Shown piece after piece: positions 1 to 12,510 of a stretch of DNA of 64,000 nt. Position 1 is the stretch's first letter. Every line of letters begins with the position of its first letter. Made by a program: the position numbers and the translations under genes. Origin of the DNA: Chlorops oryzae (lineage: Eukaryota; Arthropoda; Insecta; Diptera; Chloropidae); assembly GCA_020466095.1 (NCBI GenBank), contig CM035807.1:21622985-21686984 (forward strand), written 5' to 3'. The notes beneath the pieces are model-generated. The model had not been told where the DNA came from, made no database searches, and saw only the letters and a list, made by a program, of their open reading frames with translations.

Positions 1-3000
1 GCGCCCTTAGACTATAAAATCGCAGTTGAGTGTATTGTTTAACGATATCTACATAGCAAACTCCACTCCACTTCATCGCATTGCCACTGCTACTTTATTT
101 CCATCTCTCTGCTCCCGGTGCCCTCCTCCGCCTTCGTATCCATCTCCATCTCCGTCCATGCCGCCCACGCCTCCCTCGCCTCCCACGCCTCCCACGCTTG
201 CTGTCAACGACAACTGGATCCAGCGCATGTAATGGCATCAGCAATTGTAGTCGCAGTAGCAATAGCTATAGCATTGGTTCAACTTCTCCAGTGTGAGCAA
301 TATCAGCGGCAGCAACAACAAGAACAATAACAACACATAGACATTTTACATTTTGTTTCAACGACAACATTTCCGATTTTTCAGTTAACATGAGTTTCCT
401 CTCGCCCGTTGAAATTCGTTTCGTTTAGCACTTTGGGTAAATGAAGAAACGAACGAACGACGGAACGACTGAACGACTGAATGAATGAATGAATGAATAC
501 GTGGGAAATTCAAGTACGGCGACTACAAACGATACATCCGTAAATGCGCAACATCGGCAGCGCCGAAGAATGCGTTTTCGCCGATTGCACCCCGAGATCT
601 ATTGTAGGCCTACAAAAATCATCATTTTATTCCATACGCTATTATTGCATGGCATGCAAAGTATATTTTTAGGCTCAGCGCAGCGCAGCGCAGCAAAACT
701 TTTCATGCCTATTAAAGTTTCTATGAACACAAAAAATGTTTTTTTTCTTTCTATTATTATTACTATTTTTTTTTTTTTGCACTTTGTTCTTCGTGTTCGT
801 TCTGCCTGCGACTGTTTCCATCAATGTGGTGGCTCTGTGTTGCTCTAGCTTCCAACATTTCCGGCTCCGGCTCTGGCGCTGACTCTGGCTCCGGCTCCGG
901 CTCCTGCTCCGGCTCGTTTTCTGTCGCTGTGGTTCTGGTTTTGGCTCCTGCTGTAGTAAAGCCTCTGCTTGCAATACGATTGTGGACTTCAACAACAAAA
1001 GAACACTATAAGGAAAAATGAAGAAGAAGAAGAAAAAAATATTAAATGATAACATTTTTATGCTCTTTTCTTGTTCTTCCCCACGCACGCTTCTGTGCTC
1101 CTTTAAGATTGAAAATTCCAATTTGATATTCTTGAATGTGCTTTTGAGAGGTTCGGGGTTTTTTTTTCAATTTTTTGTTTTATTTTTTTTTGAAATATTT
1201 TTTTTTTTTTTTTTTTGAATTGTATTATGAATTGTACTTGGGAAAGTTTTGCTCAAACATAGTTTATTCATACTATCTGGTATCAATCCACGTTCACACA
1301 CCCACACATTCGCACGTGCGTCTTGGTACATCCGAGTCCTTTTCATAGTGATGAGTGAGAGATGGCGGCGACAGCGACGGCTCTGCTTCGTTGGTCTCTT
1401 GAGTCTCTGGCGTTTCGATTTTAGGCTTCTGCTGCTGTTCATGCTGCTGCCTGCCGCCGCCGCCGCCGCTGCCTGCCATCGTCTCCTTGCGCATTTGTTG
1501 TCGTCAACATCGACAGTATTGTCGAAGGCTTAATGATGTTGCCTGAAGTCATTTTCTTTTGTGATTACAAATTTGTCTTCTGATTTAATGCAATTTTTTT
1601 CGTCATTTTTCCCGACCCCCGCCCTATCGCCCCTTTTGGAATAAAAAAATCACATCTTGCTTATTGATTGTTACGGAGAGATACCAATTATTTGTTTTCC
1701 CGTTTATTTATTTTATTATTTTCTTCTGATGCATACTTAAAGAGGTTCGAAGAATATTTTCTTCTTCTTGTTGCAAGCGACCTTTTTATGGTTGTTCAGT
1801 TTTGGAGTCGTCAGCCAAATGTTTTCTTGGTCCAATAAAAATTGAATATTTTTTTTTTTTGAATTACCTTCAAATGTAGGTACCTATGTATTTTTTTAGG
1901 GCTTTAATGCCGCTTGAAACTTCCTAGCTTTCAAAATCAACTCCATCGATCGACTGGCTTGAAGAGAAGCGTTTTGATGGCTTGTATTGGATTTTGACAG
2001 ATCTTTTATTAGTGTTTGAAAAAAGGTTTGATTGATTTATTGATAGTCTTGTTGAAACTCTTAAAGGGTGGAACCTGCTTAGGCTGATAGCCATGGCTCA
2101 GATTTTGATGCAAAAATTTTCTAAGTTGATGAAATTGCCATTTACAGGCCAACCCGTTGATTACCGATCTCCGGCTAGCCGAATTCGATGGAGCGAACTG
2201 CCATAATATAACCGGTAGAATTTGGACCGGTCCAAGGCCAGTCCTTCTTAGAAAATTGACCGGATCATCAAAGTTATTCATGTGTTTCATGTATTGAGGG
2301 GGGTCCTTTGATTCAAAAAATTGACTGATGTGGAAGATAGATTCGCCTGTTCGTTCTCATCAATAATTTCGTTTTTATCGAAGGGTGCTGCAGGTTAGAA
2401 TATCTTCGTCGCAGCTCAACAACTCGATAGCCTCTAGTGCAAGTTCTTTCCGTTTTGGATGTCTTTCTTTTTTCAAATGCTATATCAGTCACAAGCCAAG
2501 AATTGTTTTGAGGTCAAATTGCCTCTAGGTTTCTATGACACTTGTTCCATTAAGCATCCAAGTCCTTGCAGTGTAATCGAATTTTTTCATTTAAATATTT
2601 AGCGTGATCATCGCAAACATCCTTTACACCAATTTTTTCCACGAATCCGGATCCATTTCCTTTGAACCTTTCTTTAACCGAACTTAAAAAACCTGAAACA
2701 ATTACTCACAAAATCCACAGAATCGCAGCTTAAAATAAAGTAAAATAAACTTAAAATATCTTTGTATGTATGTATGTATTTGTATATTTTGGTATTAACA
2801 TACATAGCCTTTTGAAATTCCTTTTAGAAATGCATAATTCCGATTAAAATGAGTATTTTTAGATGTGGATACTAAATCCTTTTTTGTTATTGCTTTCTAT
2901 GGAAAAGCGAATTAGCTCACATTGCCCATTAAAAGGGAATGTTACTTAAAAGTTGTAATTTTTCTGTTGAAAACAGCTGTTGGAAAAAGCAAAAAGGATG

Positions 3001-3417
3001 GATATTGAAAAAGTTAGTGTGCTCTTAACCGCCACGTTCCCACGATGCAGCAGGCTGGACAAATTTTAAATGTTCATAGCCGTCATAAACGGAGGCCCAA
3101 GATGTTAAATTGACCCAATTCAATCGCAATTATTCAAATCAACGACGATTTTTAAGCATAATTCCAAAAGAAGGCTGAATTTTCCTTTGGCAGAAGGCGT
3201 TCCAGCAACGATTTCAAGAGCTTTTAGATTATATCGAGCTTTTATGCAATGATGCCTGGTCTACAACTGCCAGCCGTGTTTCATTGTTAACTTATTCCAT
3301 GTATTTTTACATATTTTTTAAGTTATTATGTAAAATCGCTGCGACGACTTTAGATATCAAGTATTATTAACATGTTAACAACAACGATTCTGATATTTGA
3401 ATGATATCTTTAACCAG
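1..3417. other. Non-coding DNA upstream of orb, low-complexity rich
   Basis: I see no convincing protein-coding exon here. Open frames in the first 1.5 kb are made of simple repeats: a GAAC/GAAT-type tetranucleotide run near 445-500, GGCTCC-type hexamers near 865-920, poly-T blocks and a short GCC run near 1450. A TATAAAA motif lies at 13-19 but nothing downstream confirms a promoter. A 93-codon open frame on the minus strand at 2009-2290 has ordinary composition but no recognisable domain and no splice context, so it is not called. Confidence 0.6.
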
Positions 3418-3419
3418 TA

Positions 3420-3561
3420 CAGTGTACTCTCTCTTGAGCGGACACCTGCGGGATTGAAAAATATGTCCGTTTAAGAGGAAACTATTTGAAAGGCAGGATC
3501 GCCAGACCATTCCCAAAAATTGTCCGCTTAAGAGGAGTGTCCGCAAGGAGAGACTACAATG
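3420..3561. mobile_element. Pogo-like MITE, copy 1 (TA target site)
   Basis: A 142-bp block is flanked by TA on both sides (3418-3419 and 3562-3563). The left end reads CAGTGTACTCTCTC and the right end, reverse-complemented, reads CATTGTAGTCTCTCC, so the ends form an imperfect inverted repeat. The interior shares long near-identical stretches with 12511-12686, including AGGCAGGATCGCCAGACC and the GTCCGCTTAAGAGG motif. A TA duplication with ends starting CAGT fits the pogo branch of the Tc1/mariner superfamily; there is no coding capacity. Confidence 0.75.
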
Positions 3562-3563
3562 TA

Positions 3564-6533
3564 TATTATTTCAAATGTTTAAAATGGATTTTTCGAATAT
3601 TTTTTTCTATAGAAAAAATCTATAGCAAAAATGATTTTTTTACAACTCTCCCAGTGAAAAGTGTCAAAATAAACTGGCAACACTTTTGCTTTATAGAAAG
3701 ATTTCCTCTGTAGTGAATAATAAATTCGTTGTAGACAACTTTGACTGTATTGATAACAATTTATGCCTGGATCGAATCAGTTGCTACAGCGGACTTGGTG
3801 ATCGCCCGATATACCGAAAACCGTTTTGCACGGCAGTGCCGAACTAACGAATCTGGCGGATTATAAAGTACGGCCTACGACCTGATATAGTCCGGATTTT
3901 TTTTACGACAGAGTATCTTGCAATTCGACAATTAAAGATTGAATGATAAGATTTGTTAATATTCTGAGGTACAAATTTCGACATTTTCCAATAGCGAGTC
4001 GATTTCCGTGACACCCGCTGAATAATAAGTAGTCATGTCAGATTGCAGGGGTTTCCGGTTGCCGGTTGCCTGGGTCACTGTTATTCGTTTTGATTCGATT
4101 GGTTTCTTTGTTTCTTTGTTCATGATGAGATTTAAAATATTGTATGTACATGTAGGTATATCAAATTTCCAGAGCATTCAATTTATTCCGACTAGCATAG
4201 CTCAATCCTAAGGCCAAGCACAAAACACAACAGCAACAAAAACATAAACACTTCATGTTTAGAGTTACATAACGAATAGATTAACGGTATCTTGTGTGTA
4301 TTTTAGCTCTCCCCGTATGCATACAAATGGCAATCCCTTTAACAATCAAAAGTGCCAAACTTTATTACTTCATAAAAGGAAACCCTGTGTCTTCTGCAAT
4401 CCGAAGGGGGTCAATTGTCTGTGTGCGAACTAACAAGAATTTCCTTGTACAATGCGATGTCCTGCTATCAATATTTCTTTGATGGAATTTTTCTGTTTTT
4501 GAATGTTTAATCATAACATTATACATTATAAAGAACACGACGGCAAAGCGGAACGAACGACGATGATAAAAGCAACAACAACGAACCCCAATTCGCAGGC
4601 AAACGCTGAACGTCGTTTAGAACATAATGACTTATACAGAAAAAAAAAGAAGAAAAAAAAAATTAGTTGCCAAAAAATCGCAAGTTATTTGTGTGGACAG
4701 CACGGAATAAAGGAAAGGCAGAGGAAAGGAGGGCCAGAACAATTTATGATGATGAAAAAAAAGAGAAAAGAAGGAAAAATGAAAATAGCTGCAGTATTGG
4801 ATGGATACAAGAATATATACGGAATGTCCATTGGTGAAGCGTGCAAATAGTTTATAGAAGGATTTCGAGATTGCTTCTTGCAGTACTTCAAAGAATCAAC
4901 AATCCTTTACTTTCGAATTTTTTTTTTTTTATTTATTTTATTTTATTTCATTTCATTTGATTCCATTTTGGTTCGTAGCGGGCGCCGACACTCTGCCTGC
5001 TGCGTTGCAGAACTCTAATCGCACATACGATTTTTGTTGCAAAGGACATCGGAACTATTTGGCTATACGTTGCTAGCATGTTTCCACGCTTTATGGCTGC
5101 CAATGTGTGAGTGGTTGTGGTTGCGCTCCTGCTCCTGCTCTGCTCCCATATCTGCAAGCGTTTGGATGCATAAAAATATTCGGCTGGGTGCGATGGTTTT
5201 GGGGGATAACGTGTTGAGAATATGTTGAAAATGCTCAAACGTACGTGTGAGATGCGGCGGCTTCTTTCGAAAGCGACGTGGCGGCGGGGAAAGCTATGCT
5301 GGGAAAAAATTGAGTAACATTTTTTAAATATATATATACATATATACATTTCTGGTTTGGGAGGAACTCAAGTCAATATTGAAATCGTTCATCGTTCATT
5401 TTTTGTTGCTGCTCTTCAACGGCGCCATTCTTTCAGTTCGAAGTATTTCACTTCTTCGTCCTTGTGTCGTTAAGTGGCGGTTAACATTTTTTGGCGAATC
5501 AAATTTTTTCGAAGTCAAGCGGGTACATAATGATGACATTGCTTTCAACAACAATTTTGCTTTTTTCTTTTTTCCTTTTGTTCACTGCTCTGTTTCAACA
5601 TTGAATTGTTTTTGAGAGGAAAAGTTTTCTTTATTGTTTTTTTTTTCTTCCTCCAGTTTTTAATTTTGAAAGTAGTTCTTGAGACATCGCACAGTGGGAT
5701 TTCATTTCATAGAGCAATATCTAGATTAGAAAATTCCAAAATTGTTTTATTTTTAAATTATTTTTTACCTAAAAAATTAAGCTGAAGTTATAACATGATT
5801 TTTTTTTTCGAAAAATGGCAAATATTTTGTCAAATTGGTAAGAATTTTTTTTGCTATTAAATGCAGCATTGTTGCTTTAATTGTGATTATATATTTAAAT
5901 AAAGAATTTCATATTTCAAAAGAATTAAAAATTGTGCAATTTGATTGAATAACGAAGCAGAGTTAGACAATCAAAAAATTTCCCCTCGAAAATGACGGCT
6001 TTCTAATTTTCAATGGACAAAAACTTTATATTCAGCGTCGTGCTCCGTCTTCTAGTAAATAAAATAAAAAATGAAAAAAATGTTCCTCGGTTCGATAAAG
6101 TGCATTTTTGTCAAAAATAGTATTGAAAATGTTTGGATATTTGGAAAAAAAGCATTGCATATGTGTGGGGTGCTGTAAGTTCCGATCCTTATATAACGTC
6201 AATAAGACGCCACCCTAAAAAAAAATTGCTTTAGAATTAGACTCCAAATGATAATTGAATAAATAGTTGTTAAAATTTGAATTGACAAACCTCAGTGTTG
6301 AAGAAAATTTGTTTAGATCCAGAACGGGTACCCCTACGGACTGTCCGATTTAAACTATTTCTGGCCCAGATTTATTTCTGAGCTTCGACAACATTCTGAC
6401 AAAGTTTGATTTAAATGGATTGAGTTTTAGTTGTAGCTGCCATACAAAGCTACAAGTAGGGGCCTATGGGGCGGGGGTACCCCAAGGGGTGGACCAATTT
6501 GGATGAATCTTAATTTCTTTAATTGAAGCCATA
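3564..6533. other. Intergenic AT-rich DNA, no gene recognised
   Basis: The stretch contains poly-A/T tracts and lysine- or phenylalanine-rich frames caused by them. A 115-codon open frame at 4503-4850 is driven by A-rich composition and shows no domain. I see no RNA gene or clear repeat family. Confidence 0.5.
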
Positions 6534-6535
6534 TA

Positions 6536-6703
6536 CAGCCGAAACTATCTATAACGAACTCCTCTATAACGAATTTCCCTTTATATCGAATCTTCTCAAG
6601 GCTGTCTCAAGCTGTGCCAGGTACATTTTTAAAGCCTTTTTTTCTCCTTATAGCGAATATTTTTTCCTGTCCCTTGAAATTCTATTACAGAGAGTTTCGA
6701 CTG
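6536..6703. mobile_element. Degenerate pogo-like MITE
   Basis: The left end CAGCCGAAACTATCTATAAC and the reverse-complemented right end CAGTCGAAACTCTCTGTAAT form an imperfect inverted repeat over about 25 bp. TA precedes the left end at 6534-6535; the right flank reads CA, a probable decayed TA. The repeated phrase TATAACGAA inside the left arm is typical of insect pogo-type MITEs. Non-coding. Confidence 0.55.
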
Positions 6704-7299
6704 CATATCAATTTTCAATATGATAGGAATACTCCTACTACTTTTCTGCAAGTTGTTTGGAGCGATCCCACTGTGTATCTTGTGAAAGTGGGTTAAATGC
6801 GATAACTCCAAGGATATTTGATTTTTCAAAATTGACGAAGCTGTTCGAATTGGTTGTTCTTTTATAAAAATTTATTTTATATTTTGATTGAAGTTTTCAC
6901 CCAATTAATTTTCTTTTTTAATACCAAAAATATAAAAAAATCTTATATAAACTTCTCATGTCGCGTTGTTCATCCGAAACGGCCGACTCTTATGAAATAT
7001 GGTGGGAATATCGGATAGGTCTGAGAATCGGCTATCTATTTTTTATATTTCAATATTCAATATTTGTTCCCATCGAGCAATTTTTTAGTTTGAGCACCCG
7101 ACGTATGAGCAATGTTATTGCAAACAAATAAAGCAGCCCAGTTGTAAAATTAAGCATGCATGCCTATAGTATTCATGATTCATGCATTCCTTTGCTGCAA
7201 AAAAGCATGCATGCCCGTAGCATTCATGATTCATGCGTTGATAATCATGCATGATGCGTGGATTTCATGTTCACATTCTGATCGCCGCGCCACCGAAGG

Positions 7300-7372
7300 G
7301 AAGCTAGCCTAGTGCTTAAATGCTAGGTCTTCCAGCCGACTGAGCCGGGTTCGAGCCCTGGCTCTGTTGAGA
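7300..7372 (+). repeat. tRNA-like (SINE-head-like) sequence
   Basis: TAGCCTAGTGCTTAAATGC resembles a polymerase III A box with D-loop, and GGTTCGAGCCC resembles a B box with a foldable T arm (CCGGG/CCTGG with one G-T pair). The acceptor stem does not pair convincingly and an A/T tract follows directly. This fits a degenerate tRNA-derived repeat better than a functional tRNA gene. Confidence 0.5.
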
Positions 7373-7613
7373 AAAAAAAATTTTTTTTAATTATCTAAGT
7401 TTTTTTTTATTTTTTCATTTTAATTAATTTTTTTTTTATGAAAATCTTGCAACAAAATATTTTTTTTTTTAATTTTTCCCATGTTAAAATGTTTTTTAAA
7501 ATATTTGCTGAGAATAAATTTTTTTTCTTTGAAAATTCTATGCGCGCGTTTCAAAGCAACCTTGATCAACAAAAAACTCAAGTTAGCGTTTTGACAAGAA
7601 AATTCAATTTGCC

Positions 7614-7685
7614 TATACAGTGTAATGGTAAAGACACCGACTTACCAACCGAGCGGTTAGTGGTTCGATTCTCGGACGAGACGAA
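7614..7685 (+). repeat. Second tRNA-like sequence
   Basis: ATACAGTGTAATGGTAAAGA resembles an A-box region and GTGGTTCGATTCTCGGAC a B box with T arm. Spacing between the boxes is tRNA-like. No acceptor stem is evident and A-rich DNA follows. It lies inside the 7137-8053 element. Confidence 0.45.
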
Positions 7686-8059
7686 AAAAATAAAAAAAGT
7701 TAGGAAAGTAAAAAGTTTATAAATAAAGAAAAAAAGCAAAATAAGAAGAAAAAAAACAAAACATTTAAAATAAAATTTTTTTTATAATTTTATTTTATTT
7801 TTAAAAAACAAAATAACATTGTTGAACCATTCGTGGGAACACATGTTTCATGTGCTCTCAAGCATTGTTGCATCATGCAGGGAACACATATTTCATGCGT
7901 TCCCAAGCATTGATAAAACATTTTTCGTCTATGCATGATTTCCTATGACAAGCCTTAAGAAAAAGAAATGAATAGGCATGGAAGTTTGGCATGCATGCAA
8001 AGCACCCTTAAGAGGCATGATTCATGCATCTTTCATGAATATTTTTACAACTGGGAGCC

Positions 8060-9935
8060 CGCAACATTACGTATACGTCGTGTTTTTAAGATAAATGAAC
8101 TGATTTATTTAAAATGGAACACAAGTTTGTAATTTTCAATAAGAAAGTCTTGTGTTTTTTAACGTTAAGATTATTGATTTTTGACACATTGCATTCTTCT
8201 TAGGCCGTACTAAGTTCCCCGGATCAGCCATTAAATTAAAAAAAGTAAAATTAAAAAAGTAAAAACTATATCACGAGATTAAGACCCATCTCAACGAGAG
8301 ATGAGTATAAATAGAAAAAGAATAGATGTTTTTCATCAAAAATGATGTAGCTCCCTCCAAACTCCCTATGCACTATAAATTGTGAAGCCTTCAGTTGAGT
8401 AAGGCACAAATACTTATTTGATTCAATAATATGTGATCCCATATTTGTCAAATCTTTAAAATTCCTTTCAAAGTGCCGCTGTCGCACTTTTCTCTCTGCC
8501 TTCACATAAAAGACTCAACAGTCGTAAAGAATCAAGAAAATACTTTTAACTCTTTGCTGCATGATAAACCATATTGTATGGATTCATTTGCGATAAAGGT
8601 TAAAAAAAAACCTATATTGAGGAAATCTTCTTGGCTCTTTAAAGTAATTTTTTGTTTCAAAAATGTTTTTTTCATTCGGTTTCTTATGGAATTATAATTT
8701 GGTCGGCAATGGTTTCAAACAACCTTCAAATCAACTTTCAAAAATTCCATTTAAGCCCAACTCTAATCTAACGAGCTACATACTACTTAGGTATAAGTAT
8801 TAACTATAAAATTTTATTTATGAATCCTCACATTGAAGATAAGAAATTCTCTTTAAGAATCGAATAAAAAGAATTTTACACAGCGTCTCTCGAGAGTTTC
8901 AAACATTTAAACTAGCCCACACACTATTCGTATTCCTACCCACCTGCGTTCATGCCCAAGTTGCGCATATCCGGAGGACTTCGTAAAGCTGAAACTTCCT
9001 ACGGCTTCATCAAGTTGTCATTCAATTCGAAAGCCGTGAATAAAAGCGCGGCGGCTACCCACGCAAATTCGACGTCATGTTCTGCTTATCGCCTGTCATG
9101 GTTCACACATTTTTCGATGGCTCATCGCTTCCTAGTAAATGGGCTTGCCAGAATTTAATTGCATTCCATTTGTTTTATGGATTGACATTTAAGATTACAC
9201 TGAGTTTGTTATACGATTTTACGCTGATGAAATTCAAATGGAATCCTTGAACAAAAGAAAGAAAAATTTTTTGTGACGAAGGATCAGAATCTTGGAATAT
9301 TGGGAATTCGAATCGCCAATTCGACATGCTTCACTTAAAAGTAGCTATTCAAATTTAATATTTTAAGGGGTTATTCTTATGTCAACGCATAAATTTTACC
9401 TCTTTTTTGGGATTTGTTTTTTTATAAGTTATTAAATATCAATCATTAAAATCTTTATTTGTATCCTTAACAGTATAACACTTTTTTATTTTTTTAATTT
9501 TTAAAATATTTATTTTTATTGGTAATATTTTTATTCGATTATTGTTCAGTAGGTCTGTCGCTATCGTCCCGACCAGAATTAATTCATTTCATTGAAAAAA
9601 AAAAAAATAAAATTGGCGGACTTTAAATAAAAAATTCGAAAATCTTGATTTTCTTTTGTTTCAAATTGTTTTACAAATAAAATATTTTCGAAATAATAAA
9701 TGAAGATAATTCTGAAGCAAATTTGCAATTGAATAGCTTTGTTTGTAGGACGTTCACCGTTTCAAAATATTATGTTTCGAGAAGATTGCATTGAAAGTTT
9801 CAAGAGCCGAGCAAGTGGCTTAGGGCGCGTCGCCGATTATGAGCTGTAACTTTTTTCAAACTAGGAATTTCAGTCTGATTTTTTCTCCACGTGATCTCAA
9901 TCTACTATATTAAATTCTTTTTTCTTCTTGCGTAT
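8060..9935. other. Intergenic DNA, nothing recognised
   Basis: Mixed AT-rich sequence. The 68-codon open frame at 8952-9158 has near-neutral composition but no identifiable domain or splice signals. No repeat ends with matching flanks were found. Confidence 0.4.
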
Positions 9936-10226
9936 TTAAATAAACCGGCCTATACCGGGGTCCGCAAAACGCGACCATCTCCTACATTTTGTTCTATCGG
10001 TTGAATCGTCTGAGGTGAGTCCTACAGCTTCAAGGTCACATTTTACTATGCCCATCCAACGCTGTTTCGGACGCCCTCGTTGTCTGCAAAGCCTTATTTT
10101 TTGTGGGTCGCCCATTTTCACCAAGCTGTTCTCATCTGCTCTCAGAACGTGTCCATACCAGCGTAGCCTTGCTTCCCGCATTTTCCCAATAATTGGCGTA
10201 ACTCCATAGCGCCTACGAATGTCCAC
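9936..10226 (-). pseudogene. C-terminal fragment of an RTE-like LINE reverse transcriptase
   Basis: The translated minus-strand frame (96 codons) contains the signature REARLRWYGHVLRA, then GRPKQRWMG and DRTKCRRWSRFADP. This basic W-Y-G-H / G-R-P-x-x-R-W tail is typical of the extreme C terminus of RTE/BovB-type and related non-LTR retrotransposon polyproteins in arthropods. Only the last roughly 90 residues are present; no reverse-transcriptase FADD core is nearby, so this is a 5'-truncated dead copy, as is usual for LINEs. The frame is still open, suggesting moderate age. Confidence 0.75.
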
Positions 10227-11313
10227 GTTTGGTACAATTTACTATAGTAAATATATGAAAAAAAAATTCGATTTTTAAAAACGGTCCCAAGAGACTAACC
10301 CCCTTCAAACGACTTGAAAACGAAGACTCGAAATATTCAAAATTTACTCTTCATACGACATTTTCACATTAATGGCATTTGGTCCGAACGTTTAGGTAGT
10401 AAAAATTTTTTTTATCAGGCCATATTCGTATGAGTACCACTCGATGGGCCTTGGACATGCTACTTCGAAAGCAAGTTAATTCGATTTCCCGATCTTATTT
10501 ACTATTTTCCTGAGTTCACCTTAAAATACACCTAATTCTCTTTAAACACAAATGTTTTTTAACGTACCTATCTATCGAGTGGGAAGATAACTATGTAAGT
10601 GCATTTAATTAAATTAGATATCAAATGGATTGTATGGTTCCCATAATTGGACTTCAAACAGGTATTTCAAAATAAAAATAAAAGATTCTTAATTTTTATT
10701 TATTCATAATTGTCGATTGGCCTTCATAAGCCTTCTTCATAGCAATTCTGTTCTACAAAAAAAAAAAAAAATAAAAAAAAGTCGAATAGTAATAATCGTT
10801 CTCAAGATTCAAAGAATTCGCCTGGTTTTTGTGTCTTCGACGCTTAACGCTTGCCTTTTGGTTGCTTGAACATTTCAACTTGTTGCCATAATTTTCCATT
10901 AATCTAGCGTAATGAGTTGTACGCCATTTTCGCCAAATTGTTTGGCGAGTGCCTGATAACAATGTTTGCACTAATTTGGCACTTTAATGGCACTTCACTG
11001 ACACTGGATGCGCTTTTAATTGCGCACACAGCGCAAAACGAAAGGATGCGCTCAAAAGATTGAGAGAAAGATAAAAAAGAATATATATATATTTATATGT
11101 ATGTATATATATAAAGATGAAGCAAAAACTGAAGAAATCATCGTGAATCGTTTTAAAAAGCAAAAAGAAACGGAACGGAGCAAAACGAGACGAAATGAAA
11201 CGAAACGAAATGACAAACCAAGCAACAAATTCGTTGAATTTTTCTTATACGACTCTCTTGGGCGGTTGGCGTGTAGGCGGCGGCGGCGGCGGCCGTGGCT
11301 GCTGGATCGGTCC
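10227..11313. other. Region directly upstream of the first candidate orb coding exon
   Basis: AT-rich, with a polypurine stretch (GAAACG/GAAACGAAACG) at 11165-11215 and a (CGG)n-type run at about 11276-11290 just before the candidate ATG at 11314. The jump in G+C at 11240-11320 is consistent with a 5' UTR exon or promoter, but no TATA box, initiator or DPE could be placed with confidence. Confidence 0.35.
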
Positions 11314-11355
11314 ATGTCGTTGGGGTTGTACCAGCGCGTTTGCGTCTATGAAAAG
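11314..11355 (+). CDS. Candidate first coding exon of orb
   Basis: An ATG at 11314 opens 14 codons (MSLGLYQRVCVYEK) ending at AAAAG followed by a GTAATT donor. The exon ends in phase 0 and the next candidate exon (11899) begins in phase 0, so the two join in frame. It follows a G+C-rich leader with a (CGG)n run. I do not recognise the peptide, so the assignment to orb rests on position, strand and phase only. It could equally be a 5' UTR exon. Confidence 0.35.
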
Positions 11356-11898
11356 GTAATTGTTATTGCATTGAATTGTGCAGGATGGCAGGCAAGACGG
11401 CGAGGCGGGCTAGCGGGCTGGCAGGGAGGCATCCTCCGCAGTATGCTAACTGATTTCTATGCGGTTTAAGAAGTAAACTGAATGCGGTTGGAAATTGTTC
11501 CTGAAGAAGTGCTCTTTTTTCTCGAATGCCATTCAAGTGAACAACTAAATTGAAACGGTTCATTAGTTAATAATTTGTTGCCTTGAAGTTTTTCCCACGA
11601 GTTTAACTACTTCACTGAAGTGTTGATGTGCTAACACTTTGATTTATGAAAGTTAAATGCTTTTTAAAATGTAATTATGTAAGAGAATAAAGTGAATGAA
11701 TAATGGAAAGTGTTCCGAGGATGAAGTAATGAAAGAAAAGTTGTTCTTCTTGCAATTTTGATGAAATAATTGATTGCAATTAAAAGGTGGTCTACTCATG
11801 GTTGGATTACTTAATTTAGTGTATATTTTTGAAAGTTATTTAGAAAAGAAATTATAAATTCTTATTAAAAATAAAATGAATTTCATTCCGTCTTACAG

Positions 11899-12125
11899 TT
11901 TGATGCCACTGAATGCGTAACTGGCAACATGCGGTCCCTAACTGCTGCTGGAACGGATATTTTACAAAAACATTCAATCAACTCGATTTTAGAGCAACGT
12001 CAAGACTTCTTGAATCGACACAATGCCGAAACTGAGGATATTTTATCTCCAATGAATGGTGAGTTCAATATTTCGCAGACAGATGACCGTAATATCCCAG
12101 ACTTTAGGGACCACGCGATAGCCGT
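11899..12125 (+). CDS. Candidate N-terminal exon of orb
   Basis: The acceptor TCTTACAG at 11891-11898 is followed by 75 open codons (FDATECVTGN..., then ILEQRQDFLNRHNAETEDIL) and a strong GTAAGT donor at 12126. Composition is clearly protein-like in otherwise AT-rich DNA. If the GTAAGT donor is used the exon ends in phase 2, which does not match the next recognised exon at 17027 (it needs phase 1). Either an exon between them is unseen, or this exon belongs to an alternative isoform, as expected for a gene with several promoters. Not recognised by domain; Orb N termini are disordered. Confidence 0.5.
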
Positions 12126-12294
12126 GTAAGTCGCAGGTCAATTTTGCATGTAAATACATAAGAATAAAGTATTTGAGGGACAGAATTTACAGATTGGTCT
12201 TGGATAATAAAAACCATTTATATGACAATAAATAAAAAAACGTAAGCCGAACACGTCGTTGCGCGGTGATCAATAAGATCACCAAGATGTATGA

Positions 12295-12506
12295 GGGCCA
12301 TCCATATATTACGTCAGCATGTTTTTGACCATTTTAGACCACCTCCCCCCCTATCTTCAATCGTCATCGTCCAGAACCCCCTCCCTCGTTTGACATCATC
12401 TTTGAGCTCTTTATTATTTCACAAGTAAATCCCTCATCATCAAGCGTCATCATTCGCGAGGCCCCCTCCTCCCCCCTGTATGATGACGTAATATATGGAC
12501 GACCCC
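12295..12506. mobile_element. Harbinger-like MITE, copy 1
   Basis: The left end GGGCCATCCATATATTACGT and the right end, reverse-complemented, GGGGTCGTCCATATATTACG form an inverted repeat of over 20 bp with one gap. The same end motif is found at 31731-31889, where a TTA duplication identifies the class. Here the flanks do not show a clear 3-bp duplication. The right end lies only four bases from the TA of the pogo-like MITE at 12511. Confidence 0.65.
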
Positions 12507-12510
12507 TATA

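Larger units (their letters stand above)
7137..8053. mobile_element. 0.9 kb inverted-repeat element carrying two tRNA-like cassettes
   Basis: The ends CCCAGTTGTAAAA (left) and TTTTTACAACTGGG (right) are inverted copies, and GCATGC/CATGATTCATGC-type motifs recur inside both arms. Between them are two stretches that look like tRNA genes, at about 7300-7372 and 7614-7685, each with an A-box-like and a B-box-like sequence (GGTTCGAGCCC and GGTTCGATTCT). The CAG-type ends hint at hAT, but the flanks do not show a clean 8-bp duplication, so the class is open. The 94-codon open frame at 7438-7722 overlaps a cassette and low-complexity DNA and is not a credible gene. Confidence 0.55.

Noticed and set aside
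675..1121. 148-codon frame rich in Arg/Ser
   Set aside because: Made of hexamer and A/T repeats, no domain, no splice support.
2009..2290. 93-codon minus-strand frame
   Set aside because: No domain, no splice context, no supporting neighbour; left uncalled.
7300..7685. Functional tRNA genes
   Set aside because: Box motifs are present but acceptor stems do not pair and no terminator-like T run follows in the right place.
11020..11469. 149-codon frame as a whole gene
   Set aside because: Most is translated polypurine and CGG repeat; only the last 14 codons before the donor at 11356 are plausible coding.
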